64,000 nucleotides of DNA from Methylorubrum extorquens (GTDB lineage Bacteria > Pseudomonadota > Alphaproteobacteria > Rhizobiales > Beijerinckiaceae), in the NCBI RefSeq assembly GCF_024169925.1, contig NZ_JALJXF010000001.1:3106001-3170000 (forward strand). The letters run 5' to 3'. Shown here in pieces: positions 38,509 through 47,865 of the stretch (the first letter of the stretch is position 1; each line of letters starts with the position of its first letter). The position numbers were made by a program, and so were the translations under genes. The notes below the pieces were generated by a model. It was given only the letters and a program-made list of their open reading frames with translations, did not search any database and was not told the DNA's origin.

Positions 38509-39642
38509 TCAGCGCTCCGCGGCCGATTCACGCCCGTCGCGGGCGCTCGACATGGGAAGGAGGATCCGGAAGGCGGTGCGGCGGGGGACGGGATCGCATT
38601 CAACGATGCCCCCATGGTCGCCGACGATCTTGGCCACCAATGCAAGTCCGAGGCCGGAGCCTTGCACTTTGGTGGTGACGAAGGGGTCGAACAGGTCCGA
38701 CAGCATATCGGGCGGAATGCCTGGCCCGTTGTCGCGCACCGCGACCTCGATCGGCAGGCTGACGCGCTCGCGCGAGCCGGGGATCTGGAGGCGCAGGCCG
38801 GTGCGGAAGGCGGTGGAGAGTGTGATCTCGCCCTCGACCGTGTCCGTGCCGATCGCCTCAGCCGCGTTCTTTACGAGGTTCAGGATCACTTGGATCAACT
38901 GGTCCCGATTGCCGAGGACGGGCGGCAGCGAGGGGTCGTAGTTCTCGATGAAGCGGATGTGACGGGCAAAGCCGGACTGCGCCGAGCGCTTCACCTGATC
39001 GAGCACGCCGTGGACGTTGACGGGGCCTCGCTCCACCGGCCGCTCGTCGCCGAACAGCTCCATCCGCTCGACGATGCGCACGATCCGGTCCGACTCGTCG
39101 CAGATCAGGCGGGTCAGCAGCCGGTCCTCTTCGTCGCTCTCCTGTTCGAGGAGCTGTGCCGCGCCGCGGATGCCGGCGAGCGGGTTCTTGATCTCGTGCG
39201 CGAGCATCGCGCCGAGCGCCACCATCGAGCGGGCGGCACCGCGATGGGTGAGCTGCCGGTTCATCTTGTCGGCGATGGTGCGCTCTTGCAGCATCAGCAC
39301 CACCGAGTCGTCCTCGTCGCGCAGGGGCGTGGCGAAGACATCGACGCTGCGCTCGGTCCCCGAGCGGGGCTGGACCAACTCCACCCGGTATTCCGAGACC
39401 GAGGAGCGGCGGCGGCGCACCTCGGTCACCAATGCGATGATCGGCGAAGAGAACGGGATGATGTCGCGAAGCCGCCCGCGCAGCATCAGCCGGGCAGAGG
39501 CGTCGAAGAACAGTTCGGCGGCGTGGTTGACGCGCAGGATGCGCTCGTCCGGCCCGATGGTGAGGACCGGCAGCGGCAATGAATTGAGCACCGCCTCGGC
39601 CGGCGGCAGGGATTCGGGAGCGGGCTCGTCGGAAAAGGGCAT
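38509..39642 (-). CDS. ntrB: Nitrogen regulation sensor kinase/phosphatase NtrB
   Basis: A 377-residue soluble kinase. I start it at ATG 39642, where TGATG overlaps the dusB stop by one base. A PAS domain ([20 protein letters not shown]) precedes the H-box ([20 protein letters not shown]), the N-box ([11 protein letters not shown]) and G boxes ([19 protein letters not shown]). It responds to PII protein and controls NtrC phosphorylation. There is no membrane segment. Length and order match nifR3-ntrB-ntrC of related bacteria. Confidence 0.95.
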   Translation of the reverse strand: MPFSDEPAPESLPPAEAVLNSLPLPVLTIGPDERILRVNHAAELFFDASARLMLRGRLRDIIPFSSPIIALVTEVRRRRSSVSEYRVELVQPRSGTERSVDVFATPLRDEDDSVVLMLQERTIADKMNRQLTHRGAARSMVALGAMLAHEIKNPLAGIRGAAQLLEQESDEEDRLLTRLICDESDRIVRIVERMELFGDERPVERGPVNVHGVLDQVKRSAQSGFARHIRFIENYDPSLPPVLGNRDQLIQVILNLVKNAAEAIGTDTVEGEITLSTAFRTGLRLQIPGSRERVSLPIEVAVRDNGPGIPPDMLSDLFDPFVTTKVQGSGLGLALVAKIVGDHGGIVECDPVPRRTAFRILLPMSSARDGRESAAER

Positions 39643-40616
39643 CAGGCCGCCTCGCCGAGGGGCGTGGTCGCCGCCCCGGCCGGTTCGAGGAACGCGCGCC
39701 GCAGGAGGCGGAGCGCCTCCGCCGGATCGTGGGTGGTGACGAGACGGCGCCGGTCGTCCGGGGGCAAACCACCTGCGATGTCGGCATAGGCGGCCAGATG
39801 CTTGCGGGCGTGGCGCACGCCCATCGCCGCACCGTAGAGCGCGATCAGCCCCTGATAATGCTCGGCCGCGACCGCCGCCCGCTGCTCGGCCGAGAGCAGC
39901 GGAGCCACGCGTCCGGCAAGCCCGGCGGCGATCTCGCCGACGAGCCAGGGACGCCCGACCGCCGCGCGCCCGACCATCACCCCCGCCGCACCGGATTGGC
40001 TGAGGCAGGCGCGGGCCTCCTCGACGCCGGTGATGTCGCCGTTGGCGATGACGGGGATGCGCACCGCCTCGACCACGGGACGGATCGCCGACCAATCGGC
40101 CCGGCCCTTGTAGAATTGCTGCCGGGTGCGGCCGTGAACCGTCACGCCGTCGAGCCCGATTGCTTCGGCGCGCCGTGCCAGTTCGGCGGCGTTGAGGCTC
40201 GCGTGGTCCCAGCCGAGCCGCATCTTCACGGTCACCGGTACATCGACCGCGCCGCGCACCGCCGCGAGAAGGCGCACGGCGTGGTCGAGGTCGCGCATCA
40301 GCGCCGAACCCGATTCGCCGCCGGTGACGGTCTTGGCCGGGCAGCCCATATTGATGTCGATGGCATCCGCGCCGTTCGCCACGGCGATGCGGGCAGCCTC
40401 GGCCATCGGTTCGGGGGCACAGCCGGCGAGCTGCACCACGTGCGGGTTCACCCCGGCGCCCTCGGCCCGGACCTGCGATTCGGCGTCACCCTTCGCCAGC
40501 TCGGCCGCCGCGACCATCTCGGAGACGACGGCGCTGGCGCCGAGTCGCTGAGCGAGGCGCCGCATATGCAGATCGGTGACGCCTGAGAGCGGCGCCAGCA
40601 GGACCGGCGGGCTCAT
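39642..40616 (-). CDS. dusB: tRNA-dihydrouridine synthase DusB (NifR3)
   Basis: A 324-residue flavoenzyme that reduces uridines in tRNA D-loops. It begins [20 protein letters not shown] and carries [18 protein letters not shown] (catalytic Cys), [22 protein letters not shown] and [13 protein letters not shown]. The start at 40616 gives normal family length; an in-frame ATG at 40670 would add 18 residues and has no ribosome site. It leads the dusB-ntrB-ntrC operon and is divergent from ispDF. Confidence 0.93.
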   Translation of the reverse strand: MSPPVLLAPLSGVTDLHMRRLAQRLGASAVVSEMVAAAELAKGDAESQVRAEGAGVNPHVVQLAGCAPEPMAEAARIAVANGADAIDINMGCPAKTVTGGESGSALMRDLDHAVRLLAAVRGAVDVPVTVKMRLGWDHASLNAAELARRAEAIGLDGVTVHGRTRQQFYKGRADWSAIRPVVEAVRIPVIANGDITGVEEARACLSQSGAAGVMVGRAAVGRPWLVGEIAAGLAGRVAPLLSAEQRAAVAAEHYQGLIALYGAAMGVRHARKHLAAYADIAGGLPPDDRRRLVTTHDPAEALRLLRRAFLEPAGAATTPLGEAA

Positions 40617-40797
40617 CACCCCCCGATCGTCGGCTCCGCGCAGCGCGCTCAAATAATGGTCACGTGTCATTGTGCCCAATAAGTAGCCAAATGGCGGGCG
40701 GACGCAAGCGCCTGCTGCGTTTGCCTTCGCGCATCTTGACGCATAAGGACGCGGCGATCCCCATCCATCCCCAGATGATTTCCATTCGAGGCCCAGC

Positions 40798-42132
40798 ATG
40801 TCCGACCACGCCGCACGGCCGTATGGGCAGGAGCCGGGGACTAAATCGGTGGCGGCGGTCGTGGTGGCGGCCGGCAAGGGCCTGCGTGTCGGCGGAGACC
40901 TGCCCAAGCAATATCGCCGCGTCGGCGGCCGGGCCGTCCTGACGCGGACGCTGGCGGCGCTGGCGCAATCGCCCCGCATCACCCGCATCCAGCCGGTGAT
41001 CGCGCCGGACGCGAGGGACTTCTACCGCGAATGCCTCGCTGACCTCGAACCAGCGCATCGCGAAAAACTCGCCGAACCGGTGCCGGGCGGAGCGACGCGA
41101 CAGCAATCGGTGGCGGCCGGGCTCGAAGGGCTCGCCCGCTCCGGTGCGCCCGACCTCGTGCTCGTGCACGACGCAGCGCGTCCCTTCGTGGACGAGGCGC
41201 TGATCGCCCGCGCGGTCGCGGCCGGCTCCGAGCACGGCGCATCGGTGCCGGGCATCGCGGTCTCCGACACGATCAAGCTTGTGGAAGAGATCGCGCCCGG
41301 CATCGGCCGCGTCCACGAGACCCCGGCTCGCGAAAATCTTCGCGCGGTGCAAACCCCGCAGAGCTTCCGTTTCAGCCTGCTCCTCGACGCGCATCGCCGC
41401 GCCGTCGCCGAGGGCCGCGACGGCTTCACCGATGACGGGGCGCTCGCCGAATGGGCCGGGTTGCCGGTCGTGGTGTTCGAGGGCGATGCCCGCAACCGCA
41501 AGATCACCCAGGCGGCGGACCTGATTGAGGCCGATCGGGCCTTCTCCGGACGGGCTTTCTCTGAGCTCACGCCCGCGATATCGGATGACTCCATGACCAC
41601 TTACGTGACCCGCCTCGGCACCGGCTTCGACGTCCACGCTTTCACGGAGGGCGACCATGTCTGGCTCGGCGGCGTGAAGATCCCCGCCGACCGGGGCGTT
41701 CTCGCCCATTCCGACGGTGACGTGGCGCTGCACGCACTCACCGACGCGCTGCTCGGCGCCATCGCCGACGGCGACATCGGCACCCACTTCCCACCCTCCG
41801 ACGAGAAGTGGCGCGGCGCGGCCTCCGACCAGTTCCTGGCCCATGCCTGCGAGCTGGTGCGCGCCCGCGGCGGCAAGATCGATCATCTCGACATCACGGT
41901 GCTGGCGGAAGCCCCGCGTATCGGGGCGCACCGCGAGGCGATCCGCGCGCGCATCGCCGAGATCGCGGGCGTGCCGCTCTCCTCCGTCTCGATCAAGGCG
42001 ACGACCACGGAAAAGCTCGGCTTCGTCGGCCGCGCCGAGGGCCTCGCCGCCCAGGCCGCCGCGACGGTGCGGCTACCGGAGGCCTGCGCGGAGCTGGAGA
42101 CCGAGGCGGAGACCAGCGAGCGCCGCTCGTGA
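40798..42132 (+). CDS. ispDF: Bifunctional IspD-IspF of the MEP isoprenoid pathway
   Basis: A 444-residue fusion. The N-terminal IspD (residues about 15-245) shows [29 protein letters not shown] and [11 protein letters not shown]; it makes CDP-methylerythritol. The C-terminal IspF (about 270-435) shows [11 protein letters not shown], the metal site [30 protein letters not shown] and [11 protein letters not shown]; it makes the cyclic diphosphate. The fusion skips IspE and is common in Alphaproteobacteria. It overlaps cinA by four bases (GTGA). Confidence 0.97.
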   Translation: MSDHAARPYGQEPGTKSVAAVVVAAGKGLRVGGDLPKQYRRVGGRAVLTRTLAALAQSPRITRIQPVIAPDARDFYRECLADLEPAHREKLAEPVPGGATRQQSVAAGLEGLARSGAPDLVLVHDAARPFVDEALIARAVAAGSEHGASVPGIAVSDTIKLVEEIAPGIGRVHETPARENLRAVQTPQSFRFSLLLDAHRRAVAEGRDGFTDDGALAEWAGLPVVVFEGDARNRKITQAADLIEADRAFSGRAFSELTPAISDDSMTTYVTRLGTGFDVHAFTEGDHVWLGGVKIPADRGVLAHSDGDVALHALTDALLGAIADGDIGTHFPPSDEKWRGAASDQFLAHACELVRARGGKIDHLDITVLAEAPRIGAHREAIRARIAEIAGVPLSSVSIKATTTEKLGFVGRAEGLAAQAAATVRLPEACAELETEAETSERRS

Positions 42133-42656
42133 TCGAAGACGCCGCCTTGCTCGCCCGCGCCGAGGCGCTGGTGCGGGCCTATGCGGCGGCGGGCAAAAAG
42201 ATCGCGACCGCCGAGTCCTGCACCGGCGGTCTCGTGGCCGGGCTGCTCACGGCGGTGCCCGGTTCCTCGGCGGTGATGGAGCGCGGCTTCGTCACCTATT
42301 CCAACGAGGCGAAGGCCGAGGCGATCGGCGTGCCGATGGACCTCATCACGACGCACGGCGCGGTGAGCGAGCCGGTGGCCCGCGCCATGGCAGACGGCGC
42401 GCTGAAGGCGTCACGGGCGGACGTGGCAGTCTCCGTCACCGGCATTGCCGGGCCGGGCGGCGGCAGCGACGCCAAGCCGGTCGGGCTGGTGCATTTCGGG
42501 CTCGCCGTGAAGGGCGGAGCCACCCGCCACGCCGAGCAGCGTTTCGGCGATCCGGGACGGGCCGAGATCCGGCGGCTTTCGGTGGCGGAGGCGCTGAGGC
42601 TTCTGGAGGATGCCCTCGGTCTCCGCCCTGACACGCCATCCGATAGAGATATCTGA
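42129..42656 (+). CDS. pncC: CinA-family nicotinamide-nucleotide amidohydrolase (PncC)
   Basis: A 175-residue protein corresponding to the C-terminal CinA domain alone. It starts at GTG 42129, overlapping the ispDF stop. Motifs: [55 protein letters not shown] and [17 protein letters not shown]. It deamidates nicotinamide mononucleotide for NAD salvage. The ispDF-cinA order is conserved in relatives. It is followed by a large palindrome. Confidence 0.92.
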   Translation: MIEDAALLARAEALVRAYAAAGKKIATAESCTGGLVAGLLTAVPGSSAVMERGFVTYSNEAKAEAIGVPMDLITTHGAVSEPVARAMADGALKASRADVAVSVTGIAGPGGGSDAKPVGLVHFGLAVKGGATRHAEQRFGDPGRAEIRRLSVAEALRLLEDALGLRPDTPSDRDI

Positions 42657-42680
42657 GCGCGCCTCCCCAACCCCGATTTT

Positions 42681-42778
42681 CATCCTGAGGTGCGCAGCGA
42701 GGCGGCCACGAAGGATCCTTCAGGGATCGCGTGGGGACTGGAAGATCCTTCGTGGCCGCCTCGCGGCACCTCAGGATG
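42681..42778. repeat. Large palindromic repeat with 35-37-base arms
   Basis: The left arm (42681-42717) begins CATCCTGAGGTGCGCAGCGA and the right arm (42744-42778) ends GGCACCTCAGGATG. They are complementary throughout apart from a two-base insertion. A 26-base loop separates them. It lies between the convergent cinA and paoC genes, so as RNA it could end both transcripts. It resembles long intergenic palindromes dispersed in related genomes. Confidence 0.8.
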
Positions 42779-42811
42779 GGGGCGCGAGTGGGCGACCCAC
42801 CCTCAGCATCG

Positions 42812-45055
42812 TCACCCCAATAACCGATCCAGCGTGATCGGCGTCTTGCGCACCCGGATCCCCGTCGCGTGATACACTGCGTTGGCGATGGCACCCGCCG
42901 TGCCGGTGATGCCGATCTCGCCGACCCCCTTGATGCCGAGCGGGTTCACGTGCGGGTCGTGCTCGTCCACGAGGATCGCCTCGATCGACGGCACGTCTGC
43001 GTTCACGGGCACATGGTACTCGCCGAGATTGGCGTTCATCACGCGTCCCGAGCGGGGATCGACCACGGCGTTCTCGTGGAGCGCGAAAGACACCCCCCAG
43101 ATCATGCCGCCGTAATACTGGCTCGTGACGAGGCGCGGGTTGACGATTCGTCCAGCTGCGAACGCGCCGACGAGGCGGGTGACGCGGATCTGGCCGAGAT
43201 CGGGATCGACGCTGACCTCGGCAAAGACCGCGCCGTGGGCGTGCATGGCGTAGGCCTCGCGCGCGGCCGGATCGGCGGCGCCCTGTCCCTGCGCCGAGAC
43301 CGACGCGCGGCCGGCCCGGTTCAGGATCTCCGAGAACGACTCGCTGCGGCCCTCGTCGTCCCGGCGCACGAGCCGGCCGCCGCGGGCGTAGACGCCCGCA
43401 TTGCCGGCGCCATAGAGGGCCGAGCGCTCGTCGTTGGTGGCGAGATCCGCGAGTTGGGCCAGCACCGCGGCGGCGGCGGAATGGATCGCCGTACCGGCGG
43501 TGGCGGTGTGGGCCGAGCCGCCGGCGATGCCGGCATTCGGCAGGTCCGACGTGCCGCTCTGGAAATCGAGCTGCGCAAGGTCGATCCCGAGGCCGTCGGC
43601 GGCGATCTGGGCCAGCGCGGTCCAGGCGCCCTGCCCCATGTCGTGGGCGCCGAGCGCCACCGTGCCGGTGCCGTCGGCGCGAATCTCGGCCCGCGCCTCC
43701 GCCTGCATCATCAGGGCCGGGAACAGGGCGGTGCCCATGCCGTAGCCGACGAGGCGCCCGGCGGAATCACGCATCGAGCGGGGCGCCGGGGGGCGCTTGT
43801 CCCAGCCGAAGCGGGCGGCACCCTGCGCGTAACATTCGCGCAGGGCCTTCGAGGAGAATGGCCGTCCTGAGATCGGCTCGTCCTCGGCGTAGTTCTTCAG
43901 GCGGAATTCGAGCGGGTCGAGGCCGCAGGCTTCCGCCATCTCGTCGATGGCGCCCTCCAGAGCGACGCTGCCCGAAGCCTCGCCGGGCGCGCGCATGAAG
44001 AGCGGCGTGCCGGTATCGACCCGGACGCCGGAATGGCGCGTCGAGAGTGCGGGGGCGGCGTAGAGGTAGCGGGAGATGGCGCTGGCCGGCTCGTAGAAGT
44101 CGTCGAAGCGGCTCGTGGCCGTCAGCGTGTGGTGGTCGAGGGCGGTGAGCGCGCCCGACGCGTCGGTGCCGAGCCGCAGCGTCTGGCGCGTCTCGGCGCG
44201 GTGGCCGACGGGGCCGAACATCTGCTCCCGACGCAGCACGAGCTTCACCGGCCGGCCGACGAGCTTGGCCGCCATCACACCGAGAACCTGCGGCCCGGAG
44301 AGAAACCCCTTCGAGCCGAAGCCGCCGCCGAGGAAGGGCGAGCGGACCAGGATGTTCTTCGGGTTGAGCCCGAACAGGCCAGCGAGCCGCATCTTGGCCA
44401 TGGCGAGGCCCTGGCTCGGCGTATCGACGATGAGCCGGTCTCCGTCCCATTGCGCCACGACGGCGTGGGGTTCGAGGGCGTTGTGATACTGCGCCGGCGT
44501 CTCGTAGGTCGCCTCGACCCGGCGCTCGGCCTGTCCCAGCCCGGCCTCGACATCGCCGCGCGACACGATCGTCTTGTCGCCCGCACCGACGCCCTCGGGC
44601 TCCTGTGGCTCTTCCGCATCGAGCCCGATGCGCGGCGGATCTACCTCGTAGCGTGGCGCCAGCAGTTCGGCGCCCTCGGTCGCGGCTTCCAGCGTCTGCG
44701 CGATCACCACCGCGATCGGCTGGTGTGCGTAGCGGACGCGGTCGTTCTGCAGCAGATCGAGCCGGAACATGAAGGGGTTGTCCTTCGCGTCCGGGTCCTG
44801 GGCGAGCCGCGGCGCGTTGGCGCCCGTCATCACCTCGACCACGCCGGGATGGGCCTTGGCCGCCGCGACGTCGAGACCGGCCACCCGGCCGCGGGCGATG
44901 CGGCTCACCGCCACCACCGCGTGGAGCAAGCCTTCCGGCCGGTTGTCGGCGGCGTAGGTCGCCTGCCCGGTGACCTTCAGAAGGCCGTCGCGGCGGGTCA
45001 GCGGCTGGCCGATGCTCGACCCGTGCCGGGCCTGCTCGTAGGCGATGTCAGGCAT
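42812..45055 (-). CDS. Aldehyde/xanthine dehydrogenase molybdopterin-binding subunit (PaoC-like)
   Basis: A 747-residue large subunit of the xanthine oxidase family. It has the entry motif LTRRDGLLKVTGQATYAAD, SPFLGGGFGSKGF, RAPGEASGSVALEGAIDEMA, ALGAHDMGQGAWTALAQIAA, GGSAHTATAG and the active-site Glu in GIKGVGEIGITG. It oxidises aldehydes or N-heterocycles using Mo cofactor and passes electrons to the FeS and FAD subunits encoded upstream. The start overlaps the FAD-subunit gene by eight bases. PaoC-type enzymes use MCD cofactor and need a PaoD/XdhC chaperone; none is encoded here. Confidence 0.92.
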   Translation of the reverse strand: MPDIAYEQARHGSSIGQPLTRRDGLLKVTGQATYAADNRPEGLLHAVVAVSRIARGRVAGLDVAAAKAHPGVVEVMTGANAPRLAQDPDAKDNPFMFRLDLLQNDRVRYAHQPIAVVIAQTLEAATEGAELLAPRYEVDPPRIGLDAEEPQEPEGVGAGDKTIVSRGDVEAGLGQAERRVEATYETPAQYHNALEPHAVVAQWDGDRLIVDTPSQGLAMAKMRLAGLFGLNPKNILVRSPFLGGGFGSKGFLSGPQVLGVMAAKLVGRPVKLVLRREQMFGPVGHRAETRQTLRLGTDASGALTALDHHTLTATSRFDDFYEPASAISRYLYAAPALSTRHSGVRVDTGTPLFMRAPGEASGSVALEGAIDEMAEACGLDPLEFRLKNYAEDEPISGRPFSSKALRECYAQGAARFGWDKRPPAPRSMRDSAGRLVGYGMGTALFPALMMQAEARAEIRADGTGTVALGAHDMGQGAWTALAQIAADGLGIDLAQLDFQSGTSDLPNAGIAGGSAHTATAGTAIHSAAAAVLAQLADLATNDERSALYGAGNAGVYARGGRLVRRDDEGRSESFSEILNRAGRASVSAQGQGAADPAAREAYAMHAHGAVFAEVSVDPDLGQIRVTRLVGAFAAGRIVNPRLVTSQYYGGMIWGVSFALHENAVVDPRSGRVMNANLGEYHVPVNADVPSIEAILVDEHDPHVNPLGIKGVGEIGITGTAGAIANAVYHATGIRVRKTPITLDRLLG

Positions 45056-46097
45056 GGAGCGCGTCTCCCGAGAAGGCGGAGGCCGGAAGCGCCGGCATGC
45101 GCTCCGGGGTGCCGGCGGCGGCCAGCGTCAGGGCCCGCACGATCAGGCGGCGGGCCAACTCGATCTTGTAGGCGTTGTCGCCGGAGGGCCGAGCCTCAGC
45201 CAGAGCCGCGTCGGCCGCCTCCCGGAAGCTCCGCTCGCTCAGTTCCGCGCCGGCCAACACCGCCTCGGCCGCGCGGGCGCGCCAGGGCTTGAGGGCGACG
45301 CCGCCCAGCGCGATCCGCGCCTCGTCGATCCGGCCGCCGTCGAGCCGCAGCGAGGCCGAGGCCGAGACCACGGCGAAGGCGTAGGAGGTGCGGTCGCGGA
45401 CCTTGAGGTAGCGGGAATGCCCGGCAAAGCCCGCGGCATCCGCCGGCAGGCGCAGGGCGACGATGAGGTCGCCGGGTTCCAGAACGGTCTCCCGGTCCGG
45501 CCGGTTTTCCGGCAGACGGTAGAGTGCTTCGAGCGGTACTTCGCGGGTGCCGGCCTTGCCCTCGATCTCGACGGTCGCGTCGAGCGAGACCAGCGGCACG
45601 CAGAAATCGGAGGGGTGGGTGGCGATGCAGTGCTCGCTCCAACCGAGCACGGCATGGAGCCGCGTCTCGCCGCCGCGCGCCTCGCAGCCGACACCGGGTT
45701 CGCGCTTGTTGCAGGCGCTGGCCGGGTCGTAGAAGTAGGGGCAGCGGGTCCGCTGCAGCAGGTTGCCGGCCACCGTCGCCGCGTTGCGCAATTGCGCCGA
45801 GGCCCCCGACAGTAGGGCTTCCGCCACGGCGGGGTGCGCTTTCGACACGTGCGGATCGTAGGCGAGGTCGCTGTTGCGCACGAGCGCGCCGATGCGGACG
45901 CCGCCATTCGGCCCCTGCTCGATCCGGTCGAGGCCGGGCAGATGCGTGACATCCACGAGGCGGCCGGGTCGGGTGATGCCGCCCTTCATCAGGTCGAGCA
46001 GGTTAGTGCCGGCGGCGAGATAGGCCGCGCCCGGCTCGGCAGCCGCGGCAACGGCCTCGGCGATGCTGCCGGCGCGGATGTAATCGAAACGATTCAC
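45048..46097 (-). CDS. Aldehyde dehydrogenase FAD-binding subunit with extra 4Fe-4S insert (PaoB-like)
   Basis: A 349-residue subunit starting GTG 46097 in a GTGA overlap with paoA. FAD motifs of the family are present: YLAAGTNLLDLMKGG and ASAQLRNAATVAGNLLQRTR. The Cys-rich insert CPYFYDPASACNKREPGVGC matches the additional 4Fe-4S cluster loop described for E. coli PaoB and 4-hydroxybenzoyl-CoA reductases. It transfers electrons from the FeS subunit to FAD. Confidence 0.9.
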   Translation of the reverse strand: MNRFDYIRAGSIAEAVAAAAEPGAAYLAAGTNLLDLMKGGITRPGRLVDVTHLPGLDRIEQGPNGGVRIGALVRNSDLAYDPHVSKAHPAVAEALLSGASAQLRNAATVAGNLLQRTRCPYFYDPASACNKREPGVGCEARGGETRLHAVLGWSEHCIATHPSDFCVPLVSLDATVEIEGKAGTREVPLEALYRLPENRPDRETVLEPGDLIVALRLPADAAGFAGHSRYLKVRDRTSYAFAVVSASASLRLDGGRIDEARIALGGVALKPWRARAAEAVLAGAELSERSFREAADAALAEARPSGDNAYKIELARRLIVRALTLAAAGTPERMPALPASAFSGDALHA

Positions 46098-46591
46098 GCG
46101 GCGTCTCCCTGCCCGATACCGGCGCTGCGGGCCTGGGCGTCGAGGACCGCCTCGGTGATGCCGATATAGGCCCCGCAACGGCAGAGATTGCCGCTCATCC
46201 CCTCGCGCACCCGCTCGGGATCGTCGCCCGCATGGCCCTCGCGGATCAGGCCGACGGCGCTCATGATCTGCCCCGGCGTGCAGAAGCCGCACTGGAAGCC
46301 GTCATGATCGATGAAGGCGGCCTGGACCGGGTGGAGCTGATCGCCCACCGCCAAGCCTTCGATGGTCAGAACCTCCGCCCCGTCGAGGCTCACGGCGAGC
46401 GCGAGGCAAGAGTTGACCCGCCGCCCGTTCACCAGAACGGTGCAGGCGCCGCACTGGCCCCGGTCGCAGCCCTTCTTCGAGCCCGTGAGGGCGAGTCGCT
46501 CGCGCAAGAGGTCGAGGAGGGTGACGCGCGGATCGTCGAGTTCGATTGCGCGCGGCTCACCGTTGACGGTCAGCGTCAGACGAAACGTCAT
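46094..46591 (-). CDS. Aldehyde dehydrogenase 2Fe-2S subunit (PaoA-like)
   Basis: A 165-residue small subunit. The N-terminal plant-ferredoxin-like cluster has C42, C47 and C50 in KKGCDRGQCGACTVLVNG with a fourth Cys at about 62. The second cluster uses FQCGFCTPGQIMS and GNLCRCGAYIGI. Unlike E. coli PaoA there is no N-terminal twin-arginine signal, so this complex is expected in the cytoplasm. First gene of the three-gene minus-strand operon. Confidence 0.93.
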   Translation of the reverse strand: MTFRLTLTVNGEPRAIELDDPRVTLLDLLRERLALTGSKKGCDRGQCGACTVLVNGRRVNSCLALAVSLDGAEVLTIEGLAVGDQLHPVQAAFIDHDGFQCGFCTPGQIMSAVGLIREGHAGDDPERVREGMSGNLCRCGAYIGITEAVLDAQARSAGIGQGDAA

Positions 46592-46709
46592 GCGAAAGAC
46601 GGCTCCCAGGCCCGCATCCTCTCTGGAAGCGTTTCAATTAGCCCGGCTGTCGCGCGCGACCAGGGGATGGAACCGATGGTCGCGCTCATCTTCTGAACGG
46701 TAAGCCGCG

Positions 46710-47336
46710 CTACGCCGCCCCGCCCGGTGCGTGGGCGCTCAAACACAGCAGCGCGGTGATGAGCGGCTCGGCGGATTCCGCGACGGCGTGGTCGCGGGTT
46801 TGGAGCGCGAGGTCCGGTTCGGTCGGTGCCTCGTAGGGGGCTGAAATTCCGGTGAAATTGGGAATCTGGCCCGCTCGTGCCCGATCGTAGAGGCCCTTCG
46901 GATCGCGGGCCTCACAGACCGAGAGTGGCGTGTCGATGAACACTTCGAGGAAGGGGATGTCGCCCGCGATCGCTCGGGCCTCGGCACGCTCGGCTCGAAA
47001 CGGCGAGATCAGGGAGACGATCACCACAAGCCCGGCCTCCGCCATGAGGCGTGCGGCCTCGGCGGCACGGCGAATGTTCTCGATGCGGTCGGCCGCAGTG
47101 AAGCCGAGATCGCGATTGAGGCCCTGACGCAGGTTGTCGCCATCGAGTACCATGGTGCAACGGCCGGCCTCCGTCAGCGCGCGATCGACCGCATCGGCAA
47201 TGGTCGATTTGCCGGCACCGGACAAACCCGTCAGCCAGGCGATGGCCGGCCGCTGCCCCATCTGCGCGCAACGTCTCTCGCGCGGTTGCAGCGGCTGCCA
47301 GGTCAGGTTCGACGGGGGACCTGCGGTTCGCGTCAT
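46710..47336 (-). CDS. cysC: Adenylylsulfate kinase CysC
   Basis: A 208-residue APS kinase that makes PAPS. The P-loop is LTGLSGAGKSTIAD, followed by VLDGDNLRQGLNRDLGFTAA, SLISPFRAERAEAR and the substrate-lid region DPKGLYDRARAGQIPNFTGI. I choose ATG 47336, with GGGAG five bases upstream; the adjacent ATG at 47339 is too close. It stands alone without cysD, cysN or cysH, so PAPS may serve sulfation or a sulfate pathway encoded elsewhere. Confidence 0.93.
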   Translation of the reverse strand: MTRTAGPPSNLTWQPLQPRERRCAQMGQRPAIAWLTGLSGAGKSTIADAVDRALTEAGRCTMVLDGDNLRQGLNRDLGFTAADRIENIRRAAEAARLMAEAGLVVIVSLISPFRAERAEARAIAGDIPFLEVFIDTPLSVCEARDPKGLYDRARAGQIPNFTGISAPYEAPTEPDLALQTRDHAVAESAEPLITALLCLSAHAPGGAA

Positions 47337-47865
47337 CATAACTCCCAATCGTCATGTCGAGCGATTTCCTCGACGATGACGAATCGCCTTTGGCGCTGCT
47401 GGTAGCCTGCTTGCCGCGCGCTGTCTTCGCCTCGGTCGGAGACAATATTTTCTCCGCTATGCCGGACAGAGGCAATGATGGGAGACGGATCACGCCGCCA
47501 AACGAGAAGATGTCGGTGCAACAGCCCACGGGTGCCCGTGGTTTCAGATTTCGTCTCTGCCGCTCTCCAGAAAGTCGAAGGGTTGCGCCGACCCGTACTG
47601 GACGTTGCGAATCAGAGCTTCGTCCGTTACCCGTCGATTTGGTCGCGTTCGAACAGGGAGGCGCAGCATGGTTATCCGCATCGTCTTCCGTCGTGCAGGA
47701 ATCGCTGTAGCGCCTGCTGGAATCGCCTAGGCGTATTCCCACGCCGCCCGGCCTGACGGCTCTCGCGGCTCACGCACCCTCCCCGATCTGACCTCGCCGG
47801 CCCGCGCTCTTCATTTCGCGGCGTCCGCGTCTTTCGGAGCCGACGCTTCGTCGTCGGGCACTGCC
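47337..47865. other. Gene-free stretch between divergent cysC and ABC exporter genes
   Basis: About 530 bases holding two divergent promoters. A 118-codon open frame on the plus strand (47354-47710) has no ribosome site, atypical composition and no recognisable fold, so I do not annotate it. Nothing else seen. Confidence 0.45.

Noticed and set aside
47354..47710. A 118-codon open frame upstream of the ABC exporter
   Set aside because: No Shine-Dalgarno site, no family resemblance, and it occupies the expected divergent promoter region.
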